64,000 bases of DNA from Chthoniobacter flavus Ellin428 (GCF_000173075.1 NZ_ABVL01000001.1:62001-126000); one strand, 5' to 3'. Counted from the first letter of the stretch, positions 1 to 9,303 are shown. The notes: generated by a model not told the origin, from the letters alone. Numbers and translations are program-made.

Positions 1-295
1 GTTCATCGATTTCAGTCGAGGAAATGGAAACCACCGGAATCCAAGTTTCGTCATGGATGATTTCCAACTCGATCTGAATTGGATTCCCAAGCGGGGTGCA
101 GCCGCCAATTCTCCAAGCCAGACTTTGCTCAATTATACTGTCACTGTGCAGCATTCCGCGAATATCAGCCTCGACTTCGAAACGGGGGAATGGTGGCTTC
201 TCAAAATATTTTCGCATCGTATCCCCAATGCGATCCATCATCCGGCGCTCTTCTCTCGCACAGATGATTTCGAGGGCGCTTGGTTTCATTGACAT
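1..295 (-). CDS. Partial hypothetical protein, partner of the SIR2-family gene
   Basis: An open frame reads from an ATG at 295 to the window edge with no stop, about 98 residues, so the gene is truncated by the window and not necessarily broken. A second in-frame ATG lies at 289. The visible part begins MSMKPSALEI, continues with a charged helix-like stretch (CAREERRMMDRIGDTMRKYF) and then a mixed region without a motif I recognise. It starts 13 bases after the stop of the SIR2-family gene on the same strand, so the two are probably co-transcribed. Base composition is clearly more AT-rich than the rest of the window, as in its neighbour. Function unknown; the position suggests an accessory or sensor partner of the SIR2 protein. 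Confidence 0.6.
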   Translation of the reverse strand, partial: MSMKPSALEIICAREERRMMDRIGDTMRKYFEKPPFPRFEVEADIRGMLHSDSIIEQSLAWRIGGCTPLGNPIQIELEIIHDETWIPVVSISSTEIDE

Positions 296-308
296 TCGAG
301 AATCGCTA

Positions 309-1451
309 TTAATTGAATAGCTGCTCTATCCCGTCACTAGCATATTTCATGGTATTGAGCACGCGCGGAGAACCCAAATCGATTAGAGCTCTAGCAAAAC
401 CGCGCGCCTTTAGTTGAAAGTTCGTCCCGTTCACGATGATAACTCTCCCTTCTGAGGAAGTGTTCAACCATTGCGCGATGTACTCATTGATATGGTCATC
501 GCCAAACGAGTAGCCTATGACAATAAGGTCTTCGCTTGCTCGCAAGCGCTCACGAAAATCGAGCAGTAGATCCAAGAACGGGCCACGAACCGTAAGTTTG
601 TTACGCCCTCCAAAAATCAAGGCAGGCTCATACTCCGCGTCTTGCATTTCCCTTTCGTCCACCTCAGCGATTACCTCACGGCTCAGCGACGCTTCCGCGA
701 CAGCACTTTCGGTTCGTAGCACCCAATTGAGAGACCCGTGAAGTTTGCGGAATGGTATGCCTTCGCTATCGCCATGATTGAATGATCCATGTTTTCTCCA
801 GTGTTCAATACCGGTATCGAATCGCAACTGAAGCTTCCGTGCAACGAGCTCAATCGTGTTATCGTAGTTTAACGTCGCCAACGGAATCTGCTCATGCGCC
901 GCCCGTTTGACCAAGGGCTCAAGATGGTGGAGGTCCGTTGTTTCATTGAGCCACACTAACGACTTCAATTGCTCAACTAAAAAGCGCTTGGTGTTCGTGA
1001 AAACCTTTCCAAAGGCAGGCACCTCTCGTGATGGAAAGGCAAATGTCGTAGCGTGTGGTGCGCCGCCCCTTGCGGCAACTCCTCGCACTAGAGGAGGGTT
1101 GGGTTGAACTGTAATTCGGTCCAAATCTTCAACGATAGGATGCCAGGCGCCAATTAAAGAGGCGGCCTCCAAAGTGTGACGCTGTTCTAAGGTCGTGAGT
1201 ACATTTACCACTTCCTCGATATTGACATCCCCCGTTGGCCTCTCATCACGCAAACCCACGCCAAATTGAAGACTCGCGACGGCCATGCGGACGGCACGTC
1301 GAATCCGTTTAGGTACGTTGTCGCCTTCTACCGCATCCAGCATCCGTTTTGTCATTTCGTAGGCTGAAGGCACATGAGGCATTGAGGCTCCGGCCCCCAG
1401 CAAGACCATCCTACGCCGTTGCTTCTTTGGCTCGTTCTGTTCGACCTCCAT
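309..1451 (-). CDS. SIR2-family NAD-binding protein, candidate defence effector
   Basis: A 380-residue protein with the signature blocks of the SIR2-like fold. GAGAS lies at residues 19–23 in a glycine-rich NAD loop, LNYDNTIE at 194–201 carries the Asn/Asp pair, KLHGSLNW at 236–243 carries the likely catalytic His, and IVIGYSFGDDHINEYI at about 310–325 is the C-terminal strand and loop of the domain. Known SIR2-like proteins of this type occur as NADase effectors in anti-phage systems such as Thoeris, Dsr and short-Argonaute systems; assigning this one to defence is inference. The next gene starts 13 bases downstream. The start is uncertain: Met15, directly before the GAGAS strand, is an alternative. 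The region is AT-richer than the rest of the window, which fits horizontal transfer. Confidence 0.85.
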   Translation of the reverse strand: MEVEQNEPKKQRRRMVLLGAGASMPHVPSAYEMTKRMLDAVEGDNVPKRIRRAVRMAVASLQFGVGLRDERPTGDVNIEEVVNVLTTLEQRHTLEAASLIGAWHPIVEDLDRITVQPNPPLVRGVAARGGAPHATTFAFPSREVPAFGKVFTNTKRFLVEQLKSLVWLNETTDLHHLEPLVKRAAHEQIPLATLNYDNTIELVARKLQLRFDTGIEHWRKHGSFNHGDSEGIPFRKLHGSLNWVLRTESAVAEASLSREVIAEVDEREMQDAEYEPALIFGGRNKLTVRGPFLDLLLDFRERLRASEDLIVIGYSFGDDHINEYIAQWLNTSSEGRVIIVNGTNFQLKARGFARALIDLGSPRVLNTMKYASDGIEQLFN

Positions 1452-2047
1452 GTCAGTTGCTCAAATCTATGAACATACGCCGTCGAGGGAAGAAATATTG
1501 AGCCAATCGCCGTGAAAAATTCCGGCTTATTCTACTTGGCCGCAATGAATCACCTTCTTCCCTAAAAGCACGGTGTGGCGAGTTCACGTTAGTGTAGGGC
1601 CGTCGCCTCAAACGCCGGGCACGCTTCCCAAGGCGCTGCGACCAACTGGCGTGTGGAAGCTCCATACCAATGTGTCTCTTGTATTTCCAGAGATGAAAAT
1701 GTTCGCTCCGGCGAGTCGCCGTCGCCAGCACCCCGGACAGGCGCGCTCCCCGAGATTCTCCTTCCGCACATTCCTGGGTATTCACCATCGTTTCATGCGT
1801 GATGCAGTTCTTTCGCCCCCAACGGGACTTTCGCTTTTCTGAACTGTCCCAGCACTGACGTGCTGGGCTCTATTCTTTCGCCCTGCGGGCTGGGCGAAGA
1901 CATCGCAGCGGAGCCTCCCGCCGGAGCGGCGCGCTCTGAGCAGCGGTCACTTACAGAAGAAAGATGGGGACTCTGGAGACAGGCCGGCTGCAGCAGATCA
2001 TTTTATCCTCCTTTTTTCGCCGTCCATGCTGCTACTCTGGCAGTCCG
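1452..2047. other. Intergenic stretch between SIR2 gene and sigma factor
   Basis: About 600 bases with no gene I can support. A minus-strand frame at 1453–1788 (111 residues, very Arg-rich) ends two bases before the SIR2 start. Its composition and lack of any motif look repeat-derived, not coding. The right half holds two hairpins (1848–1898) of a dispersed palindromic type. The SIR2 promoter, if separate, must lie here. Confidence 0.5.
1848..1898. repeat. Tandem hairpins, palindromic repeat family H
   Basis: CCCAGCAC/GTGCTGGG forms an 8-bp stem with a 4-base loop at 1848–1867. It is followed by TTCGCCC/GGGCGAA around a short loop at about 1876–1898. There is no T-rich tail, so this looks like a dispersed palindromic repeat and not an intrinsic terminator. 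Confidence 0.6.
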
Positions 2048-2674
2048 ATGAAAGCCCCGACCCCTGCGACTGGACCGCGTCTCAATGCGACGCGGAAGAG
2101 TTTGGTGGAGCGGTTGAAGAATTGGGAGGATCAGCGCAATTGGCAGGAGTTTTTTGAGACCTACTGGCGGCTGATTTATGGCGTGGCCCGGCAGAGCGGG
2201 CTGACCGATGCGGAAGCGCAGGATGTGGTGCAGGAGACGGTGATCACGGTGGCCAAGAACATCACGAAATACGAGCGTGAGGCGGGGTCGTTCAAGGGGT
2301 GGCTGCTGCACATCACCCGCTGGCGGATTGCCGATCAATTTCGCAAGCGGGCGCCGGCTACGGCGCAGCATCCGACGCGGGGCACGGCCTCGCGGGAGAC
2401 GGCGACGATCGAGCGGGTGCCGGATGGGTTCGACATTCGCACGACGTGGGACCAGGAGTGGCAGCAGCACGTTTTCCAGGCGGCGCTGCAGCGGGTGAAG
2501 CGCCGGGCGGATGCGAAGCATTACCAGATTTTTGATTGTCTGGTGGTGAAACAATGGACGGCGGCGAAGGTGGCGGCCAGCCTGTCGGTGAGCATTGCGC
2601 AGGTCTATATCGTGAAGCATCGGCTCTCGGCGCAGCTGAAGAAGGAAGTGGCGGCACTGGAGAAGTCGCACTGA
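2048..2674 (+). CDS. RNA polymerase ECF-type sigma factor
   Basis: A protein of about 208 residues. The N-terminal half has region-2 features (FETYWRLIYGVARQSGL, then DAEAQDVVQETVITV, then GSFKGWLLHITRWRIADQFR), which match the sigma-2 core- and −10-binding helices. The C-terminal part (VVKQWTAAKVAASLSVSIAQVYIVKHRLSAQLKKEV) is a region-4 helix-turn-helix. The frame is open from 1964, but the extra 28 residues do not look like sigma factor, so the ATG at 2048 is preferred. The next gene on the strand, 360 bases on, is a Ser/Thr kinase with a C-terminal FGE-like domain. Sigma-factor/kinase neighbours of this kind are common in Planctomycetes and Verrucomicrobia; a regulatory link is inference. 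No anti-sigma gene is adjacent. Confidence 0.88.
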   Translation: MKAPTPATGPRLNATRKSLVERLKNWEDQRNWQEFFETYWRLIYGVARQSGLTDAEAQDVVQETVITVAKNITKYEREAGSFKGWLLHITRWRIADQFRKRAPATAQHPTRGTASRETATIERVPDGFDIRTTWDQEWQQHVFQAALQRVKRRADAKHYQIFDCLVVKQWTAAKVAASLSVSIAQVYIVKHRLSAQLKKEVAALEKSH

Positions 2675-3033
2675 TCATCGCGGGCGGAACGCGATCCGTG
2701 TTCCTGAATGCAAAAATCCAACAGGATGGGGAATAAATGGGGCCGAGTGGGTGTCTCGGTGTGGGAACGACGGAGGGCAGAGGCCGCATCCGTGCATTAC
2801 CCAGCGAAGCCCCGTAGACCTTGGTGAATCCCAGAATGTCCTGTTCCCTCCCCGCCGAGACGGGTCCAAATCCACTGATGACGGCAGAGAGGGCGAAGGA
2901 ATGGCCCTGGAAGCGATTGAGCCCCCGCGCCCGGAAGCGGCTGAAAAATGGGTTGCGCTTCCCGGATTCGCTCGATGACCCCCTCCATTGCGTATTTGTG
3001 CTGGAAGGACGGTAACGATACAGTCGCCCGGAG
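2675..3033. other. Non-coding gap between sigma factor and kinase
   Basis: No credible coding frame, terminator or repeat was recognised in these 359 bases. Short open frames here are composition artefacts continuing into antisense of the flanking genes. The kinase promoter presumably lies here, but no convincing −35/−10 pair was found. Confidence 0.4.
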
Positions 3034-5544
3034 ATGCCCTCTACTGCCGACAACCCCAAGGCGCCGCATGTGCCGAACCACGAGATGGTTCGCAGCATCG
3101 GCCGTGGCTCGTACGGCGAGATCTGGCTGGCGCGCAGCCTGACCGGCACCTGGCGCGCGGTGAAGATCGTGGATCGGCGCACCTTCGAGAGCGACAAGGC
3201 GTTTCAGCGCGAGTTCGAAGGCATGGCCAAGTTCGAGCCGATCTCGCGCGAGGACATGGGCTTCGTGGACATCCTGCACGTGGGCCGCGATGAGGCCGGG
3301 GACTTTTTCTATTACGTGATGGAGCTGGCCGACGACCATCTCGGCGAAGCCTGCATCGACCCAGCGAGCTATGTGCCAAAGACGATCAAGACCGAGCTCT
3401 CCCGCCGGTCGCGCTTGCTGGCCGACGAATGCATCACCATCGGCCTCTCGCTGACGAATGCGCTGGCCGTGCTGCATCGGCAGGGACTCGTGCACCGCGA
3501 CATCAAGCCGGCGAACATCATCTTCGTCGGCGGCGTGCCGAAGATCGCAGACATCGGCCTCGTGGCAGCGAGCGGGCAGGACTCGTATGTCGGCACCGAA
3601 GGCTATGTGCCGCCGGAAGGCCCGGGCTCGCCGCAGGCCGATATCTACAGCCTTGGCAAGGTGCTCTACGAACTCGCCATGGGGAAGGACCGGATGGATT
3701 TCCCGGCGGTGAATACGGACATCGACGAACTACCGGACAAGTCGACGCTCCTGCGGCTGAACGAAGTCCTGCTGCGCGCCTGCGCGAACAATTGCGGCGA
3801 TCGCTACAAGACGGTCGAGGAGATGCACGAGGATCTCATTCACTTGCGCGATGGCGAGCCGCTGAGCGAACACGTGCGGCGGCGGCGGCCGCTCATCGCC
3901 GCGCTGGCCGGTCTGCTCGTGCTCGGCACAGCGGGCTTTTATTCCGCGCAGCATCACAATGCCTACGGCGGCGTGCTCATCGAGACCGAGCCGTCCGGCG
4001 CGTGGGTGGTGCTGGACAATGCCGGCGTGAAGAGCCCGGCGGATATGCCGGTCAGCCCGGCGGAATTTTCCAAGCTGCCCGTGGGCAAGCACACCGCGCA
4101 TATCGTCCGGGGCGGCTTCGAGCCGGAGGACGTGGTGTTTGAAATCAAGGAAGGCGAGCAGGCGCATCCACCCGTGCTGCACTTGCACGAATCGCACGGC
4201 ACGGTGCAGATCAATTCGCAGCCGAGCGGGGTCGACTTCGAGATCAAGCGCGGCGACACGATCGTGAAAACGGGCAAGACCCCGGCGACCGTTCCGAATC
4301 TTCTGCTGGGCGACTATGTGCTGTCGCTCAAGATGGATACGCGGGTGCATGTGGAGCCGCTGAAGATCACCCGCGACGAGATTACCACGAAGGACGTGGA
4401 GTTTCCCTCGGGCTCGATCTCGATCAGCTGCATGCAGGCGGGAGCGCTGGTATCGCTGGACGGCCAGCCGCTGGGCCCGCTGCCGATCGAGACCATGATG
4501 GTGGCCGAGGGCGAGCACGAGATCGTGGCCACCTATCGAGGCTGGCCGGAGCAGCATCGGGTCATCAATGCGGATCACACGGCGCCGGTGGAGGTAAATT
4601 TCGATTTTCCGACGGGCAGCGTGAAGATCACCAGTGCGCCCTCCGGAGCCAGCGTGTGGCAGAACGGCAAAGAGATCGATCGTACGCCCTGCCTGCTGGA
4701 GTCACTCGATCCGGGCCCGGTGAAATACGAGCTGCGCTTCGCCGGGTTCAAGAATCTCGAGGTCGGCGGCACCGTCGAGCCAGGAAAGCAGCAGTTCCTC
4801 GAAGCCCGCTTCGCCAAGCGCCTGGGCCCGCGCCAGGGCGAGCCTTGGGAAAATACTCTCGGCATGAAATTCGTCCCGGTGGGCGACCTGCTGGTGTCCG
4901 TCTGGCCGGCCCGCGTGCAGGATTACGAAGCCTTTTGCACGGCCACCAGCCGGCAGCGGCCGACACCGGATTTCGCACAAGATCCTACGCATCCCGTGGT
5001 GAAAGTGAGCTGGGAGGACGCGACCGCTTTCTGCGATTGGCTGACCAAGAAAGAGCTGGCCGCGGGACGCCTGGAGTCCGGCCAGAGCTACCGCCTGCCG
5101 ACCGACAAGGAATGGAGCGCCGCCGCCGGCATGTCCGACGAAGGCGGCAATACCCCCGAGGAGCGGGACGGCAAGCTGAAGGATTTCCCGTGGGGCAAGC
5201 AGTGGCCGCCTCCGCCGGGCGCGGGCAATTTCGCCGACTTCCCCAGCAAGCGCGGGGCGCCGGCCATCGCGGGCTATCACGATGGCTTTCCGCAGACCTC
5301 ACCAGTGGGCAGCTTCCCGCCGAACCACCTCGGGCTATTCGACATGAGCGGCAATGTCTGGCAGTGGTGCCTGGACAGTTACAAGGGCGGCAGCACCGGG
5401 GCGCGCGACTGGGGTGTGCTGCGCGGCGGCTCCTGGGGCACGGCCTCGCCCGGTGAGCTGCGCTCCTCCTACCGCAACGTCGTCGAGCGCGCCGAGCGGG
5501 ACGTCATCTACGGCTTTCGCTGCGTGCTGGTGCCGGAGAAGTAG
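3034..5544 (+). CDS. Ser/Thr protein kinase with PEGA repeats and FGE-like domain
   Basis: An 836-residue membrane protein. The kinase domain covers about residues 18–280, with glycine loop GRGSYG (23–28), Lys44 in AVKI, HRDIKPAN (154–161) and DIG (173–175) in place of DFG, so it looks catalytically competent. One transmembrane helix lies at about 286–304. Four to five PEGA-like repeats follow (about 311–590; for example VLIETEPSGAWVVLDN and SVKITSAPSGASVWQNGKEI). The C-terminal domain (about 605–836) is of the sulfatase-modifying-factor/FGE fold (YRLPTDKEW, GLFDMSGNVWQWC, LRGGSWG). Catalytic FGE cysteines are missing in the GGSW…RSSYRN segment, so it is probably a binding domain, not an oxidase. 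Likely topology: cytoplasmic kinase, extracytoplasmic PEGA/FGE-like sensor. A similar FGE-like module recurs in the fusion at 16633–19002. Confidence 0.93.
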   Translation: MPSTADNPKAPHVPNHEMVRSIGRGSYGEIWLARSLTGTWRAVKIVDRRTFESDKAFQREFEGMAKFEPISREDMGFVDILHVGRDEAGDFFYYVMELADDHLGEACIDPASYVPKTIKTELSRRSRLLADECITIGLSLTNALAVLHRQGLVHRDIKPANIIFVGGVPKIADIGLVAASGQDSYVGTEGYVPPEGPGSPQADIYSLGKVLYELAMGKDRMDFPAVNTDIDELPDKSTLLRLNEVLLRACANNCGDRYKTVEEMHEDLIHLRDGEPLSEHVRRRRPLIAALAGLLVLGTAGFYSAQHHNAYGGVLIETEPSGAWVVLDNAGVKSPADMPVSPAEFSKLPVGKHTAHIVRGGFEPEDVVFEIKEGEQAHPPVLHLHESHGTVQINSQPSGVDFEIKRGDTIVKTGKTPATVPNLLLGDYVLSLKMDTRVHVEPLKITRDEITTKDVEFPSGSISISCMQAGALVSLDGQPLGPLPIETMMVAEGEHEIVATYRGWPEQHRVINADHTAPVEVNFDFPTGSVKITSAPSGASVWQNGKEIDRTPCLLESLDPGPVKYELRFAGFKNLEVGGTVEPGKQQFLEARFAKRLGPRQGEPWENTLGMKFVPVGDLLVSVWPARVQDYEAFCTATSRQRPTPDFAQDPTHPVVKVSWEDATAFCDWLTKKELAAGRLESGQSYRLPTDKEWSAAAGMSDEGGNTPEERDGKLKDFPWGKQWPPPPGAGNFADFPSKRGAPAIAGYHDGFPQTSPVGSFPPNHLGLFDMSGNVWQWCLDSYKGGSTGARDWGVLRGGSWGTASPGELRSSYRNVVERAERDVIYGFRCVLVPEK

Positions 5545-5564
5545 GGGTTGCATCGACCGGAATA

Positions 5565-6623
5565 TTGGCTTTAGATCGACGCTCCGTGCAGGGACATCCT
5601 TACATAGGGGCATTCATCGCCGCCGTCCTGTTCGCGAGCGTTGCCGCCGCGGACGAAATCGTGCCGTACGTGCCCCAGGTGAGCATCGTCATCAGCATCC
5701 CCGAGCAGAAGCTCACGGTGCTCAAGGACGGTTGCTTCTGGAAGAAATACCCGATTTCTACGTCGAAATACGGTTCCGGCGACTCTTACGGCAGCTACAA
5801 GACGCCCGTCGGCAACCTGCGGGTCTGCGAGAAGATCGGCGAGGACCTGGCCAGCGGTGCGGTGATCAAGAAACGGCACGCCACCGGTGAGGTCTTGCCG
5901 GCCAATTCACCCGGACGCGACCCGATCGTGACCCGTATTCTCTGGCTGGAGGGCCTCGAGGAGCAGAACCATAACGCCCGAGCCCGAGGCATTTACATCC
6001 ACGGCACGACCGAGGAAGAAAAGCTCGGCAAGCCGGTCAGCTACGGTTGCATCCGCATGCGGTCTAAGGACGTGCTGGAGGTCTTCGATGATGCGGCGAT
6101 CGATACGCCGGTCTCGATCATCACCGACAAGTTTCCGCACTACGCGAAGTACGTGCAGCCGAAGCCGCAGGTCATCGTCTCGGCGCCCGCGCCTGCATCC
6201 AAGCCGGCGGCGGTCGCGGTCACCACGCCGGCTCCCGTTCCGAGCCCGGCTCCGGCGGCGGTGGCGGCGAACACCAGGCCGGCCTCGAAAGGGACGACTG
6301 TGGTCGTGGAGCCAACGAAACTTTTCCCGTCCGCGCCGTCCTCAATGGCCACAAATTCGCCCAGGCACTCGGCCGGCAAGGGGGCCATGCTCCCGCCTGT
6401 GGCCGACTTCGGCGCACCGATCGTCGAGTCGGAATCCCACTCCAGCTTCACCGTTTCGAATGTCTCCCATTCCACCGTGGCTCATGCCATGGAAGGCAGT
6501 ATGCTTTCGGCAGGCCTGCCGAATGGGCCGAAGATCGAGACTGCGCCCAAGGACGTGACGCGTTTTGGCCAACTGGCGCCGAATCCGAAGACGAAGCCGC
6601 GTTCGCTGAGTTTGGATCAATAA
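5565..6623 (+). CDS. L,D-transpeptidase (YkuD domain), exported
   Basis: A 352-residue protein. An N-terminal hydrophobic stretch (IGAFIAAVLFASVAAAD) looks like a signal peptide. The YkuD catalytic domain covers about residues 40–195 and contains IHGTTEEEKLGKPVSYGCIRM, which supplies the conserved His and the nucleophile Cys of the HG…S.GC.R motif. The C-terminal third is a Pro/Ala-rich low-complexity tail. Such enzymes form 3-3 peptidoglycan cross-links or attach proteins to the wall in the periplasm. The start is uncertain: TTG at 5565 or GTG at 5586 both precede the signal peptide and neither has a clear ribosome-binding site. It begins 20 bases after the kinase stop, so co-transcription is possible. 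Confidence 0.9.
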   Translation: MALDRRSVQGHPYIGAFIAAVLFASVAAADEIVPYVPQVSIVISIPEQKLTVLKDGCFWKKYPISTSKYGSGDSYGSYKTPVGNLRVCEKIGEDLASGAVIKKRHATGEVLPANSPGRDPIVTRILWLEGLEEQNHNARARGIYIHGTTEEEKLGKPVSYGCIRMRSKDVLEVFDDAAIDTPVSIITDKFPHYAKYVQPKPQVIVSAPAPASKPAAVAVTTPAPVPSPAPAAVAANTRPASKGTTVVVEPTKLFPSAPSSMATNSPRHSAGKGAMLPPVADFGAPIVESESHSSFTVSNVSHSTVAHAMEGSMLSAGLPNGPKIETAPKDVTRFGQLAPNPKTKPRSLSLDQ

Positions 6624-6630
6624 CGCGCAG

Positions 6631-7767
6631 TCACGCCAGCAGGGAGAGCGTGCGCAGAGCGAAAGCGGAGGCGAGCAGGGGTTCGTCTTCGCAGCTATCG
6701 GGGGCGAGGCCCTGCCAGGAGCCTTCGTCGCTTTGCCGGGCGATCAATTCCGAGCTGAGGGAAGAGCGCAAGCGCCGGATCCAGTCGGTTGATTGCGGGA
6801 TGTCTCGCAGCACCGCGGCCAGTGCCTGGCTGTGGTAGAACGCCAGTGAGACACGCGCTTCTTCGCGACCGGGGAGCCACGTTCCGCCATGCGACAGGCC
6901 TTCGCTGTTGTCGCGTAGCCAATCCACCGCGGCCTCCACGCGCGGATGTTCCGGCGGCAGTCCGCAGGCCCGCAACGCCAAATAACCATCGCAGGTCGCG
7001 CTGCCGTAGGAATGGAACCGCTCGCGACCGCGCCCGTCGCGACCGGCCCGACCCGCTTTGTTGCGGATCGGATCGTCGAGCGCGAAGAAGAAGCCGCCAT
7101 CATCGAATTTCGTCGGCTCGCCCTCGGAGAAATTTTGGCAGCGTTCGATGAAAGGCAGCGCGGACTGCGGATCGCCACCCGCGGCGCGCAGCGCCACCGC
7201 GGCCAGCGCGGTCGCGGAGATATTCGGCGCCAGCATGTCCGGCACCGGTGTGACGTACTGCGGCGGCGTCGAGGCATCGCTCCACGCGCCGCACATCGGA
7301 TCGCCGGCCGGCCAGCCGAGCACTTCACGGGTGCGCAAGACCTCAACGATCTTCGCCCAGGCCGACGCCCGAGCGTGGTCGCCGCTTCGCGCGAAGACCT
7401 GCGTGGCATAGCTCGCGGTGAAGAGCGGATAGCGCAATGCCGGCCACGGGCTCTCCTCCCCACAACACCGATCCGTCAGCGCCCGCAACCACGCGAGCCC
7501 ATGGGCGAAGACGGCGTCCGCACCATTCTCCCCCCTGCCCGTTTGCATCGCCCATAGCACCACGGGCGTGAGCACATCCCCCTCGCGGAAGGCGGCGTAG
7601 CGCCCCGAGCGCCACGCGCCATCCGCGGATTGCCGCGCCGCAAGGTAACGGTGCGCGCGGCGAATCGGCTCCGCCGCGCGCACCGCCCGCAGCTCGAGCG
7701 AACCGGCTACCAGCAGTCCGCCCCAGCCGACCATTCCCCGCAAAAACTCGCGTCGCGTCAGCTTCAT
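6631..7767 (-). CDS. Prenyltransferase/squalene-cyclase-like repeat protein, Tat-exported
   Basis: A 378-residue protein that starts MKLTRREFLRGMVGWGGLL, a twin-arginine-type signal. The mature part carries alpha/alpha-toroid repeats of the prenyltransferase/squalene oxidase type (RYLAARQSADGAW near the N-terminus, ELIARQSDEGSWQG near the C-terminus). The Asp-rich cyclase motif DxDD needed for squalene cyclisation is not seen, so this is unlikely to be a hopanoid cyclase. It follows the related gene at 7772–9189 by 4 bases, so the two form an operon. The function of this secreted family, common in Planctomycetes and Verrucomicrobia, is unknown to me. Confidence 0.8.
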   Translation of the reverse strand: MKLTRREFLRGMVGWGGLLVAGSLELRAVRAAEPIRRAHRYLAARQSADGAWRSGRYAAFREGDVLTPVVLWAMQTGRGENGADAVFAHGLAWLRALTDRCCGEESPWPALRYPLFTASYATQVFARSGDHARASAWAKIVEVLRTREVLGWPAGDPMCGAWSDASTPPQYVTPVPDMLAPNISATALAAVALRAAGGDPQSALPFIERCQNFSEGEPTKFDDGGFFFALDDPIRNKAGRAGRDGRGRERFHSYGSATCDGYLALRACGLPPEHPRVEAAVDWLRDNSEGLSHGGTWLPGREEARVSLAFYHSQALAAVLRDIPQSTDWIRRLRSSLSSELIARQSDEGSWQGLAPDSCEDEPLLASAFALRTLSLLA

Positions 7768-7771
7768 GGGA

Positions 7772-9189
7772 TCATTTCACGGCCACCGGCGCGGCCGGCG
7801 CATTCGTGCTGGAAAGGCCCGCGTTGTCCTTGCCCTTCTCGACGAGCAGGGTGAGTAACGCCGTCGCCGTGCAGAAGGTGCGACCGGTGATGCAATGCTG
7901 GCCCGCCCAGCTTCCATCCTCATTCTGCGCGCCGCACACCGTCTTCGTCATCTTCGAGCGCCAATCCTCCCACTCCTTGCCACCCCGTTCGTGCATGCCT
8001 TCGGTGACGTTCATGTAGCTGAGATATTCTTCGCCGCCGTTGTTGCCGAATCCGGCGACGTAACGCGTATCGCTCAGCTTGCTCGCCACCGCGTCATTCG
8101 CGGCCCGCGTCGCTTTGTCGTCGCTGGCGATCTGCTCGAGGTCCTTTTGCGCCTGGGCCTTGGCTGGCGGCGGCGCGCTGGCATCGGCGATGGTCTTTTC
8201 CGCCGCCTGCTTGCGCGCGATATTCGAACGGCTGTTCTCGACCAGGCCATTCCACTTCGCCGCTTCCCGATAGAGCGAGACGCCCGCACTCGAAGGCTCC
8301 GCCGCCGTGGACGCCGGCGCGCTGAAGCTCCCCTTCGAGACATCGAGTCCGGCGACGTTTTGTTTCTGCGCGTTATCCAGCGTTTCCTGCGTCACTTTCG
8401 CCCCGCTGCGCGCCGCGGTATTCAGCGCCTTGTGCAAAGTCCCTGGGAAATCACCGAGGCCCAGCCGTTGTTGTTGGCGAAGGAGCCATCCGCCCGCTGG
8501 TTGTGGGCGATCTTGCCGACGACTTTATCGAGCGCGGCCGAGCGGCGTTTTTCCGCGGCTTCGTCCGGGAGCCGGCCTTTGATTTCCGAGAGCGCCCAGC
8601 CGGCGAGGAAGGTATCAACGTATGTGCCGATCTTCACCTGCAACTGCGTGTCGCGCACATCGGTCACGTAGAGCGAATTGTCGTCGGCCTTCTCGACTTG
8701 TTTGCAGATGTACTCGAAGGCTTTCTTCATCTCATCGCGATGCTGGCCTTCGGTTGGCGATTCGCCGGCACGCAAGAGAGTGACTACGCTCGCGCTGGTA
8801 TTGCCGAGGTCAGAGGGATCTTCCACGTTCGGCCCCTCCACGCGGCCACCGCCGCTGCGTGAGTTCGCAGTGGCTTGCCGCCAGCCGCCGCCCTGGCCCC
8901 AACCACCATCGGCATGTTGTTGCTTGAGCAAGTATTTCAGCCCGGCGGCCAGCGATTCCTCCGGCGTGCGATTGCCGTGGTTGTCGTCGTTATTATTGTT
9001 TTTGTTGTTCGATTCCGCCGGCGTGGACGCCGGCATCTTCACTTTCTTCGCGAGGTATTCGAGGGAAGATTCCGCGGCGTAGGTGTTCGAGTTGTTGACC
9101 AGTGGGGTCAACGTGGCGACCGCCAATAGTGCACAGATGGGCCCGGCGAGCGGGATGAAGAATTTACGGGAATGCAGTTTGGTTTTCAT
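7772..9189 (-). pseudogene. Prenyltransferase-like repeat protein, disrupted by one frameshift
   Basis: Two frames together make one exported repeat protein. The upstream frame (9189 to 8422) begins MKTKLHSRKFFIPLAG, a signal peptide, followed by an Asn-rich linker and toroid repeats (KYLLKQQHADGGWGQGGGW, KIAHNQRADGSFANNNGW). It ends abruptly in ASVISQGLCTRR. The downstream frame resumes at KALNTAARSGAKV and continues with a third repeat (NEDGSWAGQHCITGRTFCTATALL). One missing base near 8431–8434 joins the two as GLC-x-KALN. This may be a real mutation or a sequence error. The start at 9189 is preferred over 9231 because the signal peptide begins there. It is the first gene of an operon with 6631–7767. 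Confidence 0.75.
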
Positions 9190-9303
9190 TGCGACTCCAC
9201 AGCTAGTCCAAGTCGCGAGGCGATGTGCCAAACGGTCGTGAGAAGATTGTCAAAGAATTGTCAGGCGAGGGTGGCCTTCACCGGATCGGAGGCTCATTTC
9301 AGC

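Noticed and set aside
1453..1788. Minus-strand 111-residue open frame ending two bases before the SIR2 start
   Set aside because: Very Arg-rich, no motif or hydrophobic pattern, and overlapped by other equally plausible frames. Close spacing is the only support.
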